Source: Candidatus Gastranaerophilales bacterium
GTDB lineage: Bacteria; Cyanobacteriota; Vampirovibrionia; Gastranaerophilales; Gastranaerophilaceae
DNA: 64,000 bases
Direction: 5' to 3'
NCBI GenBank assembly: GCA_016280955.1
Contig: JAEEHV010000065.1
Coordinates: 29,951-93,950, forward strand
Below are positions 15,961 through 25,401 of this stretch, piece by piece (the first letter of the stretch is position 1; each line of letters begins with the position of its first letter). The notes under the pieces were generated by a model. It did no database searches. It was not told the origin of the DNA and saw only the letters and a program-made list of their open reading frames with translations. Made by a program: the position numbers and the translations under genes.

Positions 15961-17160
15961 TTAATATTCCATTCCTGTTATTTTCATGTATGCTTCTTTT
16001 ATTGTTCTTATAAAACCATGTACAATTTTAATTTTTTTTAATTCCCAACCACCAATTTTATTCATGGTTTGTACAAATCGACCTTTTTTGTAATATTTTA
16101 CAAATTTATTGCGCCATTTTGATTTTCTATATGGGCCATGAAAACTAGCACCACCTTCATAAGCTTCTTGAATAGGTCTTTCAAAAATGTTAAAATATTT
16201 TTTGATTTGTTTAACAAAATTTAATCCAACTTCTGTATTACAGAGTATTAGTGATGCATTACCAACATCGCCATTAAATAAAGTGGAACTGGGCATCTTA
16301 CTAAGGCCAAAAAAGTCTCCTATAGTTACGTCACTAATTCGCTCTAGTTGAGAAAAATTACAAGTGTAACAGCTTTCCCTTAATGAACTTGCATCCAAAA
16401 ACGAGTTAAAATAATTATCCTCATAGGCAAAACGATTATATTTAATTTCTTTGTCCTTATTACTTATGTAATCTAAACAAAAATGAAAATTACGAAATCT
16501 TCTGTTGCTTCTAAAAGATATATTTTTAATTTTTTTGTACTTTAATTTTTTGTGCAGATTTTCTAAATACTCTTTGAAATATTGAGCGGGAGAAACTCCA
16601 TGGCACAATATATCAACAAGAATCAAATTCTTTGTATAAATATTTTTTGCTTCAAAATATTTTTTAGCTGCAGCAATTTGACATGGCATGGCAATGTACA
16701 AAACTTTGCATTCGGATTTTAGTTTTTCTTCTATCTTTAAATAAATATCATCAGAAAAAGCTTGAACATACTTTGAACCCTGAAATAATTTTATATCTTC
16801 TTTATTATTAGTTAATTTAAAAATTGGATTAAACTCTTTATCCCAACATACTCCAACCACATAAGACTTTGGATCTTCCAAAAATTTTTCATACATTGCT
16901 CTTGCAACACCACCGGATGCGCTATTCAAACGCTTTTCTTTGTCTTTTAAATATGCAGCATAGCATTCTTGTGGAGAATTAAACTTGTTTTCTCCAATTT
17001 TAGGACATGTTTTTTCACACAATCCGCATTTTATGCATTCCTTAAAATCAATTTCCGGAATAATTACACCCAGATTATTTGGTACAAGCTGAATACACTT
17101 TTTGGGGCATATTGAAACACAAGCACCACAACCGCAACATATATCATCTCCACAGACCAT
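15961..17160 (-). CDS. coenzyme F420 hydrogenase/dehydrogenase beta-subunit family protein of polysaccharide clusters
   Basis: The 399-residue protein starts with two 4Fe-4S ferredoxin motifs, CCGCGACVSICPKKC (residues 8-22) and CIKCGLCEKTCPK (about 41-53). An FrhB-like domain follows, with the SASGGVARAMYE segment, CHGVSP near residue 190 and GDFFGL near 290. Members occur beside polysaccharide pyruvyl transferases and are thought to carry out a redox modification of a glycan, using flavin rather than true F420. The start overlaps the end of the upstream pyruvyl transferase by one base (ATG/TAA junction at 17160). The specific reaction is unknown. Confidence 0.88.
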   Translation of the reverse strand: MVCGDDICCGCGACVSICPKKCIQLVPNNLGVIIPEIDFKECIKCGLCEKTCPKIGENKFNSPQECYAAYLKDKEKRLNSASGGVARAMYEKFLEDPKSYVVGVCWDKEFNPIFKLTNNKEDIKLFQGSKYVQAFSDDIYLKIEEKLKSECKVLYIAMPCQIAAAKKYFEAKNIYTKNLILVDILCHGVSPAQYFKEYLENLHKKLKYKKIKNISFRSNRRFRNFHFCLDYISNKDKEIKYNRFAYEDNYFNSFLDASSLRESCYTCNFSQLERISDVTIGDFFGLSKMPSSTLFNGDVGNASLILCNTEVGLNFVKQIKKYFNIFERPIQEAYEGGASFHGPYRKSKWRNKFVKYYKKGRFVQTMNKIGGWELKKIKIVHGFIRTIKEAYMKITGMEY

Positions 17161-18317
17161 TATTCCTCGCCTTCTATTGCATTAATAAGGAATTTTTCCG
17201 AATAATCCCTCAGCTCTTTTAAAATATCATTTGTTTTAATAAAATCAATATTTTGTTTTAAGACATTTTCAATTGTATTATTGCCGTCAATCAAACAATC
17301 TGAAAGTTTAAATGTTGATAAAATGTCTATAATTCTTGAATTTTGAGATTTCTTATCCGTATCTTTAAATCTTTTGAATACTACAAAATTTTTATTAAAA
17401 TTAATGGATAATGCAACTGCATGGAAAGAGTCGGTTACAACAACATCTGCATTCATTAAATAATTAACAAAATCTTCTACCCCAAGTTCCGGTTTTGATA
17501 TACCTACATCCGGAATTATGTATGATTCTGATGGAGCACAATAAACTTCGTAGCAGTTTTTTTCAGCATATTCTTTTACCAGTTTTTCCCATTCTCTATT
17601 CTTACCAATAAAATAACAGAAAATATATTTTTTGTTAGGTAAAGGCTCGCACTTTTCGTTGTCAACTATTTTTGCCCAGTCATTCTTATTTAGGAGAAAA
17701 GTCGGATCTAAAACAATTGTAACTTCTTTGTTTAATAGTTTTGATAATTCTATTTCTGCTGTTTTTTCTCTGACACCTATTTTATAAAAACGAGAAAGAT
17801 ATTTTTTATACATACCTCTTTTTAAAAATGGGATTTTATCAACTCCAATGCTAGATGCATATGCAATTTTTTTGTGGCTTTTTTGGGCAAAAGCTAATAA
17901 ACTTACTGGTGAAACATAATGTGGATTCCAAATTTGGTCACTTCCTGTTATAAATACATCTGTTTCACGAAGCATCTTTCTATAGTCTTCTTTAGAATAA
18001 TTAACCCAAATTTTGCTATTTGCATTTGCAAAATGTATATTTTTAATTTCTCTTTGTTTAAATTTTTCTTGAATAACATTATCAATATTTTCAAACAGAA
18101 TTTCGTTATTTGGATGTTTTATATATTTAGTTTTATACTTTCGTATTAATGCAGAAATCGTTTCTATTAAATTGTGTATCCCATAGTAAAATTTAAATTT
18201 TTCAATAAAATATACATTATAATTCTTTTTTGTTAAAAATTGTTCAAGTGCATATGCTTGTATGCATGTACCATAATTTAATGAATAACGCCAAGTAAAA
18301 ATTCCAATATTATTCAT
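17160..18317 (-). CDS. polysaccharide pyruvyl transferase family protein
   Basis: The 385-residue protein shows the family opening (GIFTWRYSLNYGTCIQAYALEQFL, residues 5-28), the FITGSDQIWNP motif near residue 119-129, and a later DSFHAVALSINFNKNFVVFKR segment. Such enzymes transfer pyruvate ketals from PEP to sugars of surface glycans. The gene has a ribosome binding site AAGGAGAT and its own extended -10 (TGTTATACT) upstream. It is coupled to the downstream F420-hydrogenase-like gene, a common pairing in glycan clusters. Confidence 0.9.
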   Translation of the reverse strand: MNNIGIFTWRYSLNYGTCIQAYALEQFLTKKNYNVYFIEKFKFYYGIHNLIETISALIRKYKTKYIKHPNNEILFENIDNVIQEKFKQREIKNIHFANANSKIWVNYSKEDYRKMLRETDVFITGSDQIWNPHYVSPVSLLAFAQKSHKKIAYASSIGVDKIPFLKRGMYKKYLSRFYKIGVREKTAEIELSKLLNKEVTIVLDPTFLLNKNDWAKIVDNEKCEPLPNKKYIFCYFIGKNREWEKLVKEYAEKNCYEVYCAPSESYIIPDVGISKPELGVEDFVNYLMNADVVVTDSFHAVALSINFNKNFVVFKRFKDTDKKSQNSRIIDILSTFKLSDCLIDGNNTIENVLKQNIDFIKTNDILKELRDYSEKFLINAIEGEE

Positions 18318-18363
18318 ATATCTCCTTAATATGTTCTTACATCTAATATTATCATAAAAATTT

Positions 18364-18372
18364 AGTATAACA
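18364..18372 (-). promoter_or_regulatory. extended -10 promoter upstream of the pyruvyl transferase gene
   Basis: On the minus strand these bases read TGTTATACT, one base from the extended -10 consensus, about 47 bases upstream of the start at 18317. It suggests an internal promoter for the last three genes of the locus. Confidence 0.4.
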
Positions 18373-18478
18373 AATTTTAAGTTATTTGACTTTGTAATTC
18401 ATTATTATATAAAAACATACTAAAAATTTTTCTTTAAAATATAATAATAAATCAAGCTAATACTAATTTTTCCAATAT

Positions 18479-18973
18479 TTAATTGTCAAGTATTCTTATT
18501 ATTTTAGCAGGGACACCAGCAACCATAGAATTTGCAGGGACATCCTTTGTCACAACAGCACCTCCTCCAACTATACATCCTTCTGATATTTGTACTCCAG
18601 GAAGAATTAATACTTTTGCACCAACCCAACAACCATTACCTATCTTTATATCTTTACCATAGCTTTTACCCGCTCTTTTTTGAATATTCCCTATTTCATG
18701 TGTACTGGTACATAAACATGTTCCCATACCAATATGTACATTATTGCCTATTTCAATTTTTCCCATATTATCAAAAAAAACATCATAATTTATATAACTA
18801 CCATCACCAATTATTATGTTATTATTTCCAAAAAAACAACGTGGAGAAATATAACAATTTCCTAGTCTTAATCCATATATCCTTAATATAAATCTTCTCA
18901 AACAACTAGGTATTATTGGACTTGCTATAAAAATATTTATAACAAAATTTCTAAAACAATGTTTACAATTCAT
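18479..18973 (-). CDS. hexapeptide acyltransferase (NodL/WbbJ type)
   Basis: The 164-residue protein has a short amphipathic N-terminus and a left-handed beta-helix (IEIGNNVHIGMGTCLCTSTHEIG, IKIGNGCWVGAKVLILPGVQISEGCIVGGGAVVTKDVPANSMVAGVPAKIIRIL). The TSTHEIG histidine is the catalytic position of sugar O-acetyltransferases. It probably acetylates a residue of the surface glycan. A GGGAGG ribosome binding site precedes the ATG. It is divergent from the glycosyltransferase gene at 19062. Confidence 0.88.
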   Translation of the reverse strand: MNCKHCFRNFVINIFIASPIIPSCLRRFILRIYGLRLGNCYISPRCFFGNNNIIIGDGSYINYDVFFDNMGKIEIGNNVHIGMGTCLCTSTHEIGNIQKRAGKSYGKDIKIGNGCWVGAKVLILPGVQISEGCIVGGGAVVTKDVPANSMVAGVPAKIIRILDN

Positions 18974-19046
18974 TTTTTTATCCTCCCAAGTCTATTAAAA
19001 ATTATTATTTGTCATATTAGTTATTATTTTATCATAATACAATTTG

Positions 19047-19055
19047 TGATATAAT
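19047..19055 (+). promoter_or_regulatory. extended -10 promoter implying a leaderless mRNA
   Basis: TGATATAAT ends six bases before the ATG at 19062, and no ribosome binding site is present. Transcription from this element would start at or next to the A of the start codon. Confidence 0.5.
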
Positions 19056-19061
19056 TTTATT

Positions 19062-19940
19062 ATGGATGTTTCAATAATATTAGTCAACTATAACACAAAA
19101 GATATGACAAGAGATTGCCTTCATTCGGTATATCAATATACAAAAGATATTGATTTTGAAGTTTTTGTTGTAGATAACAATTCTCATGATGGTTCTGTAG
19201 AAATGATAGAGGAAGAATTTCCTCAGGTAAGATTAATAAAAAATCCAGATAATAAAGGTTTTGGTGCCGCAAATAATATTGCCATACGTTTAAGTGAGGC
19301 AAAATATATTTTTTGTTTAAACACAGATACACTATTATTAAGCAACTCCATAAAAGCATTTTATGATTTTATGGAGAAAGAAGAAAATCACAATGTAAGT
19401 GCTTGTGGTTGCCAACTTTTAGATAAAAATATGAAACCTCAACACTCTTATGCAAAATTTCATACAGTATGGCAAATTCTTTCTACTATATTTTATATGC
19501 ATAAGATTCTACCAAAGACATATAGAAGACTCTTTGTTGATTCTGAATTAGAAAATGCTACTGTTCCGTATGTCGTAGATTATGTAACCGGAGCTGATTT
19601 ATTTTTAAGAAAATCCGTTATTAATGAGTTAGGAATGTATGATGAAAACTTTTTTATGTATTCAGAAGAATCTGAAATGCAATTTAGATTTAAAAAAGCT
19701 GGATATAAATCAGTAATAATACCCTATTTAAACATCGTGCATTTTTGTGATTTTAAATCAAAAAACGCTCCAATAGCTAAATTAGAAATGATGTTCAAAT
19801 CTGATATTTTATATTATAAAAAATGTCATGGTTTATTATATGCAATTATATGTAAGTTTTTATATATAATTAAATTTATAGTCACGCCTCGCTTGAGTAA
19901 AAGATATTTAGATTTAATAGTAATGGCAGTTCATCTTTAA
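19062..19940 (+). CDS. family 2 glycosyltransferase (rhamnosyltransferase-like)
   Basis: The 292-residue protein is a GT-A glycosyltransferase of the WcaE/rhamnosyltransferase group. It has SIILVNYNTKDMTRDCLHSV at residues 4-23, VVDNNSHDGSVEMI, NKGFGAANNIAI, the metal-binding CLNTDTLL and the acceptor-site GADLFLRKSVINELGMYDENFFMYSEESEM. The C-terminus is hydrophobic and could touch the membrane. It is the only plus-strand gene within the large minus-strand polysaccharide locus. It has no ribosome binding site and appears to be transcribed as a leaderless message from its own extended -10 promoter. Confidence 0.9.
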   Translation: MDVSIILVNYNTKDMTRDCLHSVYQYTKDIDFEVFVVDNNSHDGSVEMIEEEFPQVRLIKNPDNKGFGAANNIAIRLSEAKYIFCLNTDTLLLSNSIKAFYDFMEKEENHNVSACGCQLLDKNMKPQHSYAKFHTVWQILSTIFYMHKILPKTYRRLFVDSELENATVPYVVDYVTGADLFLRKSVINELGMYDENFFMYSEESEMQFRFKKAGYKSVIIPYLNIVHFCDFKSKNAPIAKLEMMFKSDILYYKKCHGLLYAIICKFLYIIKFIVTPRLSKRYLDLIVMAVHL

Positions 19941-19955
19941 ATTTTTTGACTCCCT

Positions 19956-21158
19956 TTATTCAGTTAATAATTTTTTGTATTCTATACTTTGAGTTTTTAC
20001 ATTACATTTTTCTTTTAAAAGTTTTAAATTTTTAATTTGTTCCTGATATTCTTCATTAGGAAAATCATTAATTACAGATATTACTTTTGTCTTAAATTCC
20101 TCATACGAACTACAAAGATAACCAATATTACCATAGTCTTCAAAATATTGCTGTAATGATGCATTATTTATCGCAATTATTGGCTTTTCATTATTTATTG
20201 CATCTAATATAGCTCCACTTGCTGTATATTTATAACAATCTGTTTGATATGTAAGAATAGTATAATGAGAATTTCTTATTATATCATTTTTTTCCCTCAT
20301 CGATAACATTGAGGTTGAAAGTTTCTTTTTATTTATAAAATTGTAACCGGAAAGTATTTGAAAAATTTCCATCTGTCTAATAAAACCCGCAAAAGAAAAC
20401 TCAACTTTATCAGGACAATTATTATTTATATATTCTAATAATTTAGATAATTCTTCCCAATTTTTATTAAAAGATGTTATTCCTACTATTGAAAATGTAA
20501 CCTTTTCATTATTTAGTGTTTCGTTAGTATTATTTTCTTTATCATACAAAAAAGGATGTAAAAAACAAATCAAATTTTTATTTAATTTTGGAATTTTTGT
20601 TAAAAGATGCTGCTTGATATATTTATTAAAAACTAAAAATTTTAAATTTTGAGGCAAAGGCATTCTTAATGGATTTTGCATACCAAATATTAAAGAATAT
20701 AATAAAACTTGAATAAAATTATTATTTGATTTTTTCGCATAATCTAATAGTTCTATTCTTTCTAAATTCCCATGTAAGCATACTACAACTGTAATAAAAC
20801 GATAAATATAACAAAAAACTTCTACTAAAAAAGCCATAATTGTAGTTGTTGACAAAAATATAATTACTTTTTCATCATTCTCTCTTGCAAATTTATATAT
20901 ATCCTTTATTAAATTGTACTGAAAAAGAAGAAATTGATATTCCCAAAATTTTTTGCTCAAAGGTTCTATTCTGTGAAAAATCAATTTTGAAGTATCAATA
21001 TCATTGCTCTGAAGCTTTTTCAATATCAAATTATAGTGTTCTATACCTGCAAATAGATTAATATTTTGATTTTCTGCAGTTTGCAATGCATATGCAATCT
21101 GTGCAGAATTTATTTCCAAATGGTTATAATTATCTTTTAGATACTCAACAAATATCAT
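19956..21158 (-). CDS. putative glycosyltransferase (GT-B-like)
   Basis: The 400-residue protein starts directly MIFVEYLKDNYNHLEINSAQIAYALQTAENQNINLF and has a C-terminal half resembling GT-B enzymes. That half contains VTFSIVGITSFNKNWEELSKLLEYI, NDIIRNSHYTILTYQTDCYKYTASGAILDAINNEKPIIAIN and a final helix. The segment around SGAILDAINNEKPII corresponds to the donor-binding region of GT4-like enzymes. No signal peptide is present. Its start overlaps the end of the Wzy-like gene by 14 bases, so the two are coupled. The family assignment is moderate; donor and acceptor are unknown. Confidence 0.65.
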   Translation of the reverse strand: MIFVEYLKDNYNHLEINSAQIAYALQTAENQNINLFAGIEHYNLILKKLQSNDIDTSKLIFHRIEPLSKKFWEYQFLLFQYNLIKDIYKFARENDEKVIIFLSTTTIMAFLVEVFCYIYRFITVVVCLHGNLERIELLDYAKKSNNNFIQVLLYSLIFGMQNPLRMPLPQNLKFLVFNKYIKQHLLTKIPKLNKNLICFLHPFLYDKENNTNETLNNEKVTFSIVGITSFNKNWEELSKLLEYINNNCPDKVEFSFAGFIRQMEIFQILSGYNFINKKKLSTSMLSMREKNDIIRNSHYTILTYQTDCYKYTASGAILDAINNEKPIIAINNASLQQYFEDYGNIGYLCSSYEEFKTKVISVINDFPNEEYQEQIKNLKLLKEKCNVKTQSIEYKKLLTE

Positions 21159-22596
21159 TATTTTTATTAACCTCCTGTTTTTTTATTGGTATGAAATGCA
21201 TATTGATCTTGTATGTACTATATGCAATTCCTAATATTATAAAATTATATGTGCTAGTGAAACCCGTATCATAAAAAGCACATATAAAATATAATACAAT
21301 TATTGATTTATATAAGCCTTTTGAAAAATCATTGATGATGCTACTGGGACTACATTTTATTGAAAAATTTAAATATCTTAATATGCAAATAATAAAATAA
21401 TAAAATAATAGAGTTCCTATTATACCCGTTTCTGCTAACAATTCATAAATTATAGAGCCATTGTGCTTTACTATGTATGTTGTACCTGATTGCTTTAATG
21501 CTTTTAGATTTTCAGACGTTAGAGGTAATTCCGATGTGATAAAATAACGATACATATGATATATTGTATTATTTAATCCAACTCCGACAAACGGATGTTC
21601 TTTAAACATTCTTAATAAATTATAATAAGAGGTGATTCGTGTTGCCAAATTGTTTTCTTTCTGAGAAAAAGATTGATAATTAGTAAAAGCTGTTGAATAA
21701 GTTATATAAATTCTCCTTGTAACTGAATTCTTGTCTATATCTATGCTTTGTAGTAAATTAAAAAGAACAAAGAATACAATAACGGCCGGAATAAGATAAT
21801 ATATAAATTTTTTAAAACTTTTTATATTTAATATTATAAAAATAATACTACCCAATATAATCCATATTGGAGACTTTGTTAAATATAGTACTAATATATA
21901 AATTGGTAATAATATTTTTTTTGAAATCCTATTTAATACATTATTATGAAAAATTTTATATTTTGATTTGCTTATTGCATCAACAATAGGTAAATTTATA
22001 ACCAACCAATTAGCAAACCAAGCTGATTCTGCAAAAACAGAAAATACTCGACCTGCTGAAAAGCCAGTTTCTTTAAATACTGTCATAACTCGTTTGTTTA
22101 CAATAATGTCAAAAAATTTCTGAATAATCCCAATCGAAAAATTAATACCAATATAATTTAATATACCTAGAAGAACTACGCAAATAATTCCGATGTATAT
22201 AAATTTTATAATAAATTTTAATGTTTTACGATTATTAATTAAAAAAATTGGAAAAAACAAAGTCATGCAAATACTAAAAAGTAAACAAATTCCCATATTT
22301 TTAATATAAAAATTAAAAAATGAAAGATTATTATGTGCAAAAAAAGTATATATACTAGATAATAATATCCATAAACACCAAATCCCGAACATTTTCATTG
22401 GTTTTCTTTTTAAAGATAAAAAAACTATTGTAATGAATTTATCAAATTTCAATACAATAAAAATGATATATGCTGTAATTAATGTTAAGAAAAAAAATGA
22501 TAAAGTTCCGTTACCTAGTAACAGACAAAAAGTCGGTAAAAATACAAAGAATAAAGGTATAAGAAATATATTGTTTAAATTATAGTTACTTAACAT
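21145..22596 (-). CDS. wzy: Wzy-like O-antigen/capsule polymerase
   Basis: The 483-residue protein has about 11-12 membrane helices and a large periplasmic loop (around residues 270-390). The loop contains the short O-antigen ligase/polymerase signature MFKEHPFVGVGLNNTIYHMY. That motif (H-P-x-x-G-x-G) is characteristic of the Wzy_C/WaaL superfamily. In this locus, with Wzx and Wzz-like proteins, polymerase rather than ligase is the likely role. It would join lipid-linked repeat units in the periplasm. Confidence 0.82.
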   Translation of the reverse strand: MLSNYNLNNIFLIPLFFVFLPTFCLLLGNGTLSFFFLTLITAYIIFIVLKFDKFITIVFLSLKRKPMKMFGIWCLWILLSSIYTFFAHNNLSFFNFYIKNMGICLLFSICMTLFFPIFLINNRKTLKFIIKFIYIGIICVVLLGILNYIGINFSIGIIQKFFDIIVNKRVMTVFKETGFSAGRVFSVFAESAWFANWLVINLPIVDAISKSKYKIFHNNVLNRISKKILLPIYILVLYLTKSPIWIILGSIIFIILNIKSFKKFIYYLIPAVIVFFVLFNLLQSIDIDKNSVTRRIYITYSTAFTNYQSFSQKENNLATRITSYYNLLRMFKEHPFVGVGLNNTIYHMYRYFITSELPLTSENLKALKQSGTTYIVKHNGSIIYELLAETGIIGTLLFYYFIICILRYLNFSIKCSPSSIINDFSKGLYKSIIVLYFICAFYDTGFTSTYNFIILGIAYSTYKINMHFIPIKKQEVNKNNDIC

Positions 22597-22661
22597 TATG
22601 TTCTCCGTGTGGTATATGAGAAATTTTTTTAATAAGGTAAAACCTCTTCATATCTAATTTA

Positions 22662-23621
22662 TTACGTTTTTCTCTCATTCTCATTTTCGATTTTCCACAA
22701 CCTAATAGAAAATCCGATTAAAAATAAGACTAACCAACGATTTTTTCTTTTATCAGAGCGATATTTAAACCGACATAGCCAATACCAATTAATATTTATA
22801 CTTAAAGAAGTACAAAATTTTGTTATTTTAATAAAAGGATTTTCGATTATTATTTTTTCTATAAAACAATAATCTAATAACTTATTTAAATCACAATTAT
22901 GCTTGTGCCTACCAAAATATAAAATATTATTGGAACTGCTATAAGGACTCCAATTCCCGTGATTCCAATGAACAGCAATAGTTTCTGCTGTTATGTAAAA
23001 ACATATTTCATCTCTTGTCACATTATGTATTCCAACAGGAATTGGATAAAAATAATCCGGTGGCAAAACTAAAATTTCTTCATTTTCTGTTATTTGTGAA
23101 TATTTATTTAGATTATAATTTTCTTTTAGAACAGTTGTCATAATTGCCGGTATTGTATAAATCGGTTCATTCCATATTCTAGTATTATAAAAATCAGACA
23201 TTTGTTTAATATTTTTATCATTTTTTGCTGATATTATTACGGCTGCATTTATATATTTATTACTTTCCCAACCAATAACAAGCTTATTTTTATCAATTAT
23301 TTTCTGAATGTTACCTTCTACTGTAACATCTGTATCAAAATATATTCCACCGTTTTCATACAAAACCTTTAACCTTGCATAATCAGAAACAAGTGCCCAA
23401 ATTTTTTGTTCATAACAAATTTTAAACCACTTGTTATTTTTGCATTCTTCTTCAACATCAAATAATTTTTTGTTTTTTTCATTTACTTCAATGATTTGAT
23501 AATCCGGCATTTTTTCATGCCAATTATTTATGCAGTCCAAAACTTTCTTAGGTTTATCACCTCCAAACCAACAATAATATATAATTTTTGGTATTATATT
23601 TTTTGAAAAAATTTCAACCAT
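22662..23621 (-). CDS. GT32-type glycosyltransferase (OCH1/capsular polysaccharide synthesis)
   Basis: The 319-residue protein begins with IPKIIYYCWFGGDKPKK (about residues 10-26), the start typical of GT32 enzymes. It carries the DXD donor motif in VSDYARLKVLYENGGIYFDTDV (residues 82-103). A later VHWNHGNWSPY segment matches the family's C-terminal acceptor side. These enzymes transfer hexoses from nucleotide sugars. The ribosome binding site is AGATATAT-like and weak. It is flanked by the polymerase gene and an epimerase gene in one operon. Confidence 0.88.
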   Translation of the reverse strand: MVEIFSKNIIPKIIYYCWFGGDKPKKVLDCINNWHEKMPDYQIIEVNEKNKKLFDVEEECKNNKWFKICYEQKIWALVSDYARLKVLYENGGIYFDTDVTVEGNIQKIIDKNKLVIGWESNKYINAAVIISAKNDKNIKQMSDFYNTRIWNEPIYTIPAIMTTVLKENYNLNKYSQITENEEILVLPPDYFYPIPVGIHNVTRDEICFYITAETIAVHWNHGNWSPYSSSNNILYFGRHKHNCDLNKLLDYCFIEKIIIENPFIKITKFCTSLSININWYWLCRFKYRSDKRKNRWLVLFLIGFSIRLWKIENENERKT

Positions 23622-23635
23622 TAGATATATCTCCG

Positions 23636-24697
23636 TTATATTGTTTTATCTTTATTCAAAAAAACATTATTAGTAGCTTTTATTATAAAAAAGGTATGCT
23701 CAATACCTTCTTTAAAAGTGAAATTTGGTTTCCATCCAAGATTACATAGTTTATTAGAATCCAAAATAGAATCTTTTGCTTTGGAATATCCCTTTTTTTC
23801 TATTTGGCTTGGAATATCATAAACAACTTTGACATTCGCAATATCTGCTAATGTTTGAGCATATTCTTTTATTGATACAATTGATTTCATGTTAGAAATA
23901 TTATATACTTCACTATCCTTTCCAAACAAAAGTATATAAAGCATTGCAGATACAACATCTGCTACATAACAATATGTTCTCTTTTGTAATCCTTCTGTTT
24001 TTAGAATAATATTTTCACAATTTAATGCATTTCTTAAAAATTGTGCATCTGCCCTAGAGTTTGTATCTGTTATTGTTGGACCATATACATATGATAATCT
24101 AGCGATATTAAAACTGACATTATATTGTGAATTGTATGCAAAACATAGAGTTTCAGCTGCCCTCTTAGATTCAGGATAACATGCTCTATAATCTTTTGTA
24201 TCAATATAACCCAAATCGTCTTCGGTAAAATTATGATCGACATTACTGCCATAAATTTCACCACTTGATATATATAAAAATCTACTATTATTTTCTTTTG
24301 CACACTCTAATAAATTTCTTGTTCCAATAAAATTACATAACATTGTTCCGACAGGATCTGTAGAATATGCAACAGGATGAGCATTGCTTGCTGCATGTAT
24401 AATATAATCAGATTTTATATTCAATTCAAAATTATTACTAAGGTCTTGTTCTATAAATTTTAAATTCTGTGTTTCAGGACCGAATTTTTCAATCAACTTA
24501 TTTTTATTTCTTGATATAGCAATAATTTTTATATCCATATTTTGAGTATTATTCAAAAATAATAAATAATTCACTAAATAAGAACCAATAAGTCCATTTG
24601 CACCGGTAATAATAAAATTTTTACTTTTTAAAACATTAATACCATCTTTGAAAACGGATATTATTTTATTATATTCCTCTATCAACATATTATGCAT
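23636..24697 (-). CDS. NAD-dependent epimerase/dehydratase
   Basis: The 353-residue protein is an extended SDR enzyme with ITGANGLIGSYLV near residues 31-43, a serine step in LYISSGEIYGS, and the catalytic Y-x3-K as YPESKRAAETL. It is longer than the epimerase of the small operon and not closely similar. It lies directly downstream of an IspD/TarI-like cytidylyltransferase gene, a pairing seen in clusters that make CDP-activated polyols or sugars. It may thus reduce, dehydrate or epimerise a nucleotide-linked intermediate. Substrate unknown. Confidence 0.87.
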   Translation of the reverse strand: MHNMLIEEYNKIISVFKDGINVLKSKNFIITGANGLIGSYLVNYLLFLNNTQNMDIKIIAISRNKNKLIEKFGPETQNLKFIEQDLSNNFELNIKSDYIIHAASNAHPVAYSTDPVGTMLCNFIGTRNLLECAKENNSRFLYISSGEIYGSNVDHNFTEDDLGYIDTKDYRACYPESKRAAETLCFAYNSQYNVSFNIARLSYVYGPTITDTNSRADAQFLRNALNCENIILKTEGLQKRTYCYVADVVSAMLYILLFGKDSEVYNISNMKSIVSIKEYAQTLADIANVKVVYDIPSQIEKKGYSKAKDSILDSNKLCNLGWKPNFTFKEGIEHTFFIIKATNNVFLNKDKTI

Positions 24698-24702
24698 AAT
24701 AA

Positions 24703-25401
24703 TTAATTATCTCCTTTTAAAAGTGCCTTAAAAATATCAACATCTTCCTGAGTTGTTATCTTAAGATTTTTTTGAGAACCTGCTGAAAAATATACACTTT
24801 GACCTAATTCAATTGCTAATGTACAACTTGCAACAGAGTTTGTTATTCCTCGTTCTTTTGCTTTTACATGCATTTCTACTAAATCTCTCAATTTAAAACA
24901 ATGCGGAGTTTGTGTTCGTTTTAGATTTTCTCTGGGATATGATTTATTTGATATAATATTATCTTTTGTCTCAAGCATTGCTTCTTGACAAGGAATACAA
25001 GTAATAGCATTGCCTTTATTCATAGCAACAGCAATATTATCAGATATAACATCTTTTGATAACATAGGACGGTTCCCATCATGCACTAATACATAAGATT
25101 CTCCATCATAATGCCTGTTTAATTCGGTAATACCATTGTATATAGATTCTTGACCAACTTTACCTGCCGGAATAATATGTTTTAATTTTGTAATGTTGTA
25201 TTGTTTTGCATAACTGGATAAAATATTTTCCCAACCATCTAAACAAACAACAGCAATGATGTCAATTGATGGATGATTTTCAAACCTTTCCATTGTATAT
25301 GCAATAATAGGTTTGTCATATACTGTCATAAATTGCTTTGGTACTGCTTGATTCATTCTTGAACCTATACCACCTGCTATAATTAATCCTATGTTTGTCA
25401 T
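24703..25401 (-). CDS. IspD/TarI-family cytidylyltransferase
   Basis: The 232-residue protein has the CTP-binding start IGLIIAGGIGSRMNQAVPKQFMTVYDKPIIAYT (residues 4-36), the VLVHDGNRPMLS motif near residues 104-115 and the C-terminal ITTQEDVDIFKALL. The family includes IspD (isoprenoid pathway) and TarI/Bcs1-type ribitol-5-phosphate cytidylyltransferases. Its position beside a TagF-like polymerase suggests CDP-ribitol or CDP-glycerol synthesis for a phosphopolyol-containing glycan. An IspD function cannot be excluded from sequence alone. Its start overlaps the upstream gene's stop by four bases. Confidence 0.85.
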   Translation of the reverse strand: MTNIGLIIAGGIGSRMNQAVPKQFMTVYDKPIIAYTMERFENHPSIDIIAVVCLDGWENILSSYAKQYNITKLKHIIPAGKVGQESIYNGITELNRHYDGESYVLVHDGNRPMLSKDVISDNIAVAMNKGNAITCIPCQEAMLETKDNIISNKSYPRENLKRTQTPHCFKLRDLVEMHVKAKERGITNSVASCTLAIELGQSVYFSAGSQKNLKITTQEDVDIFKALLKGDN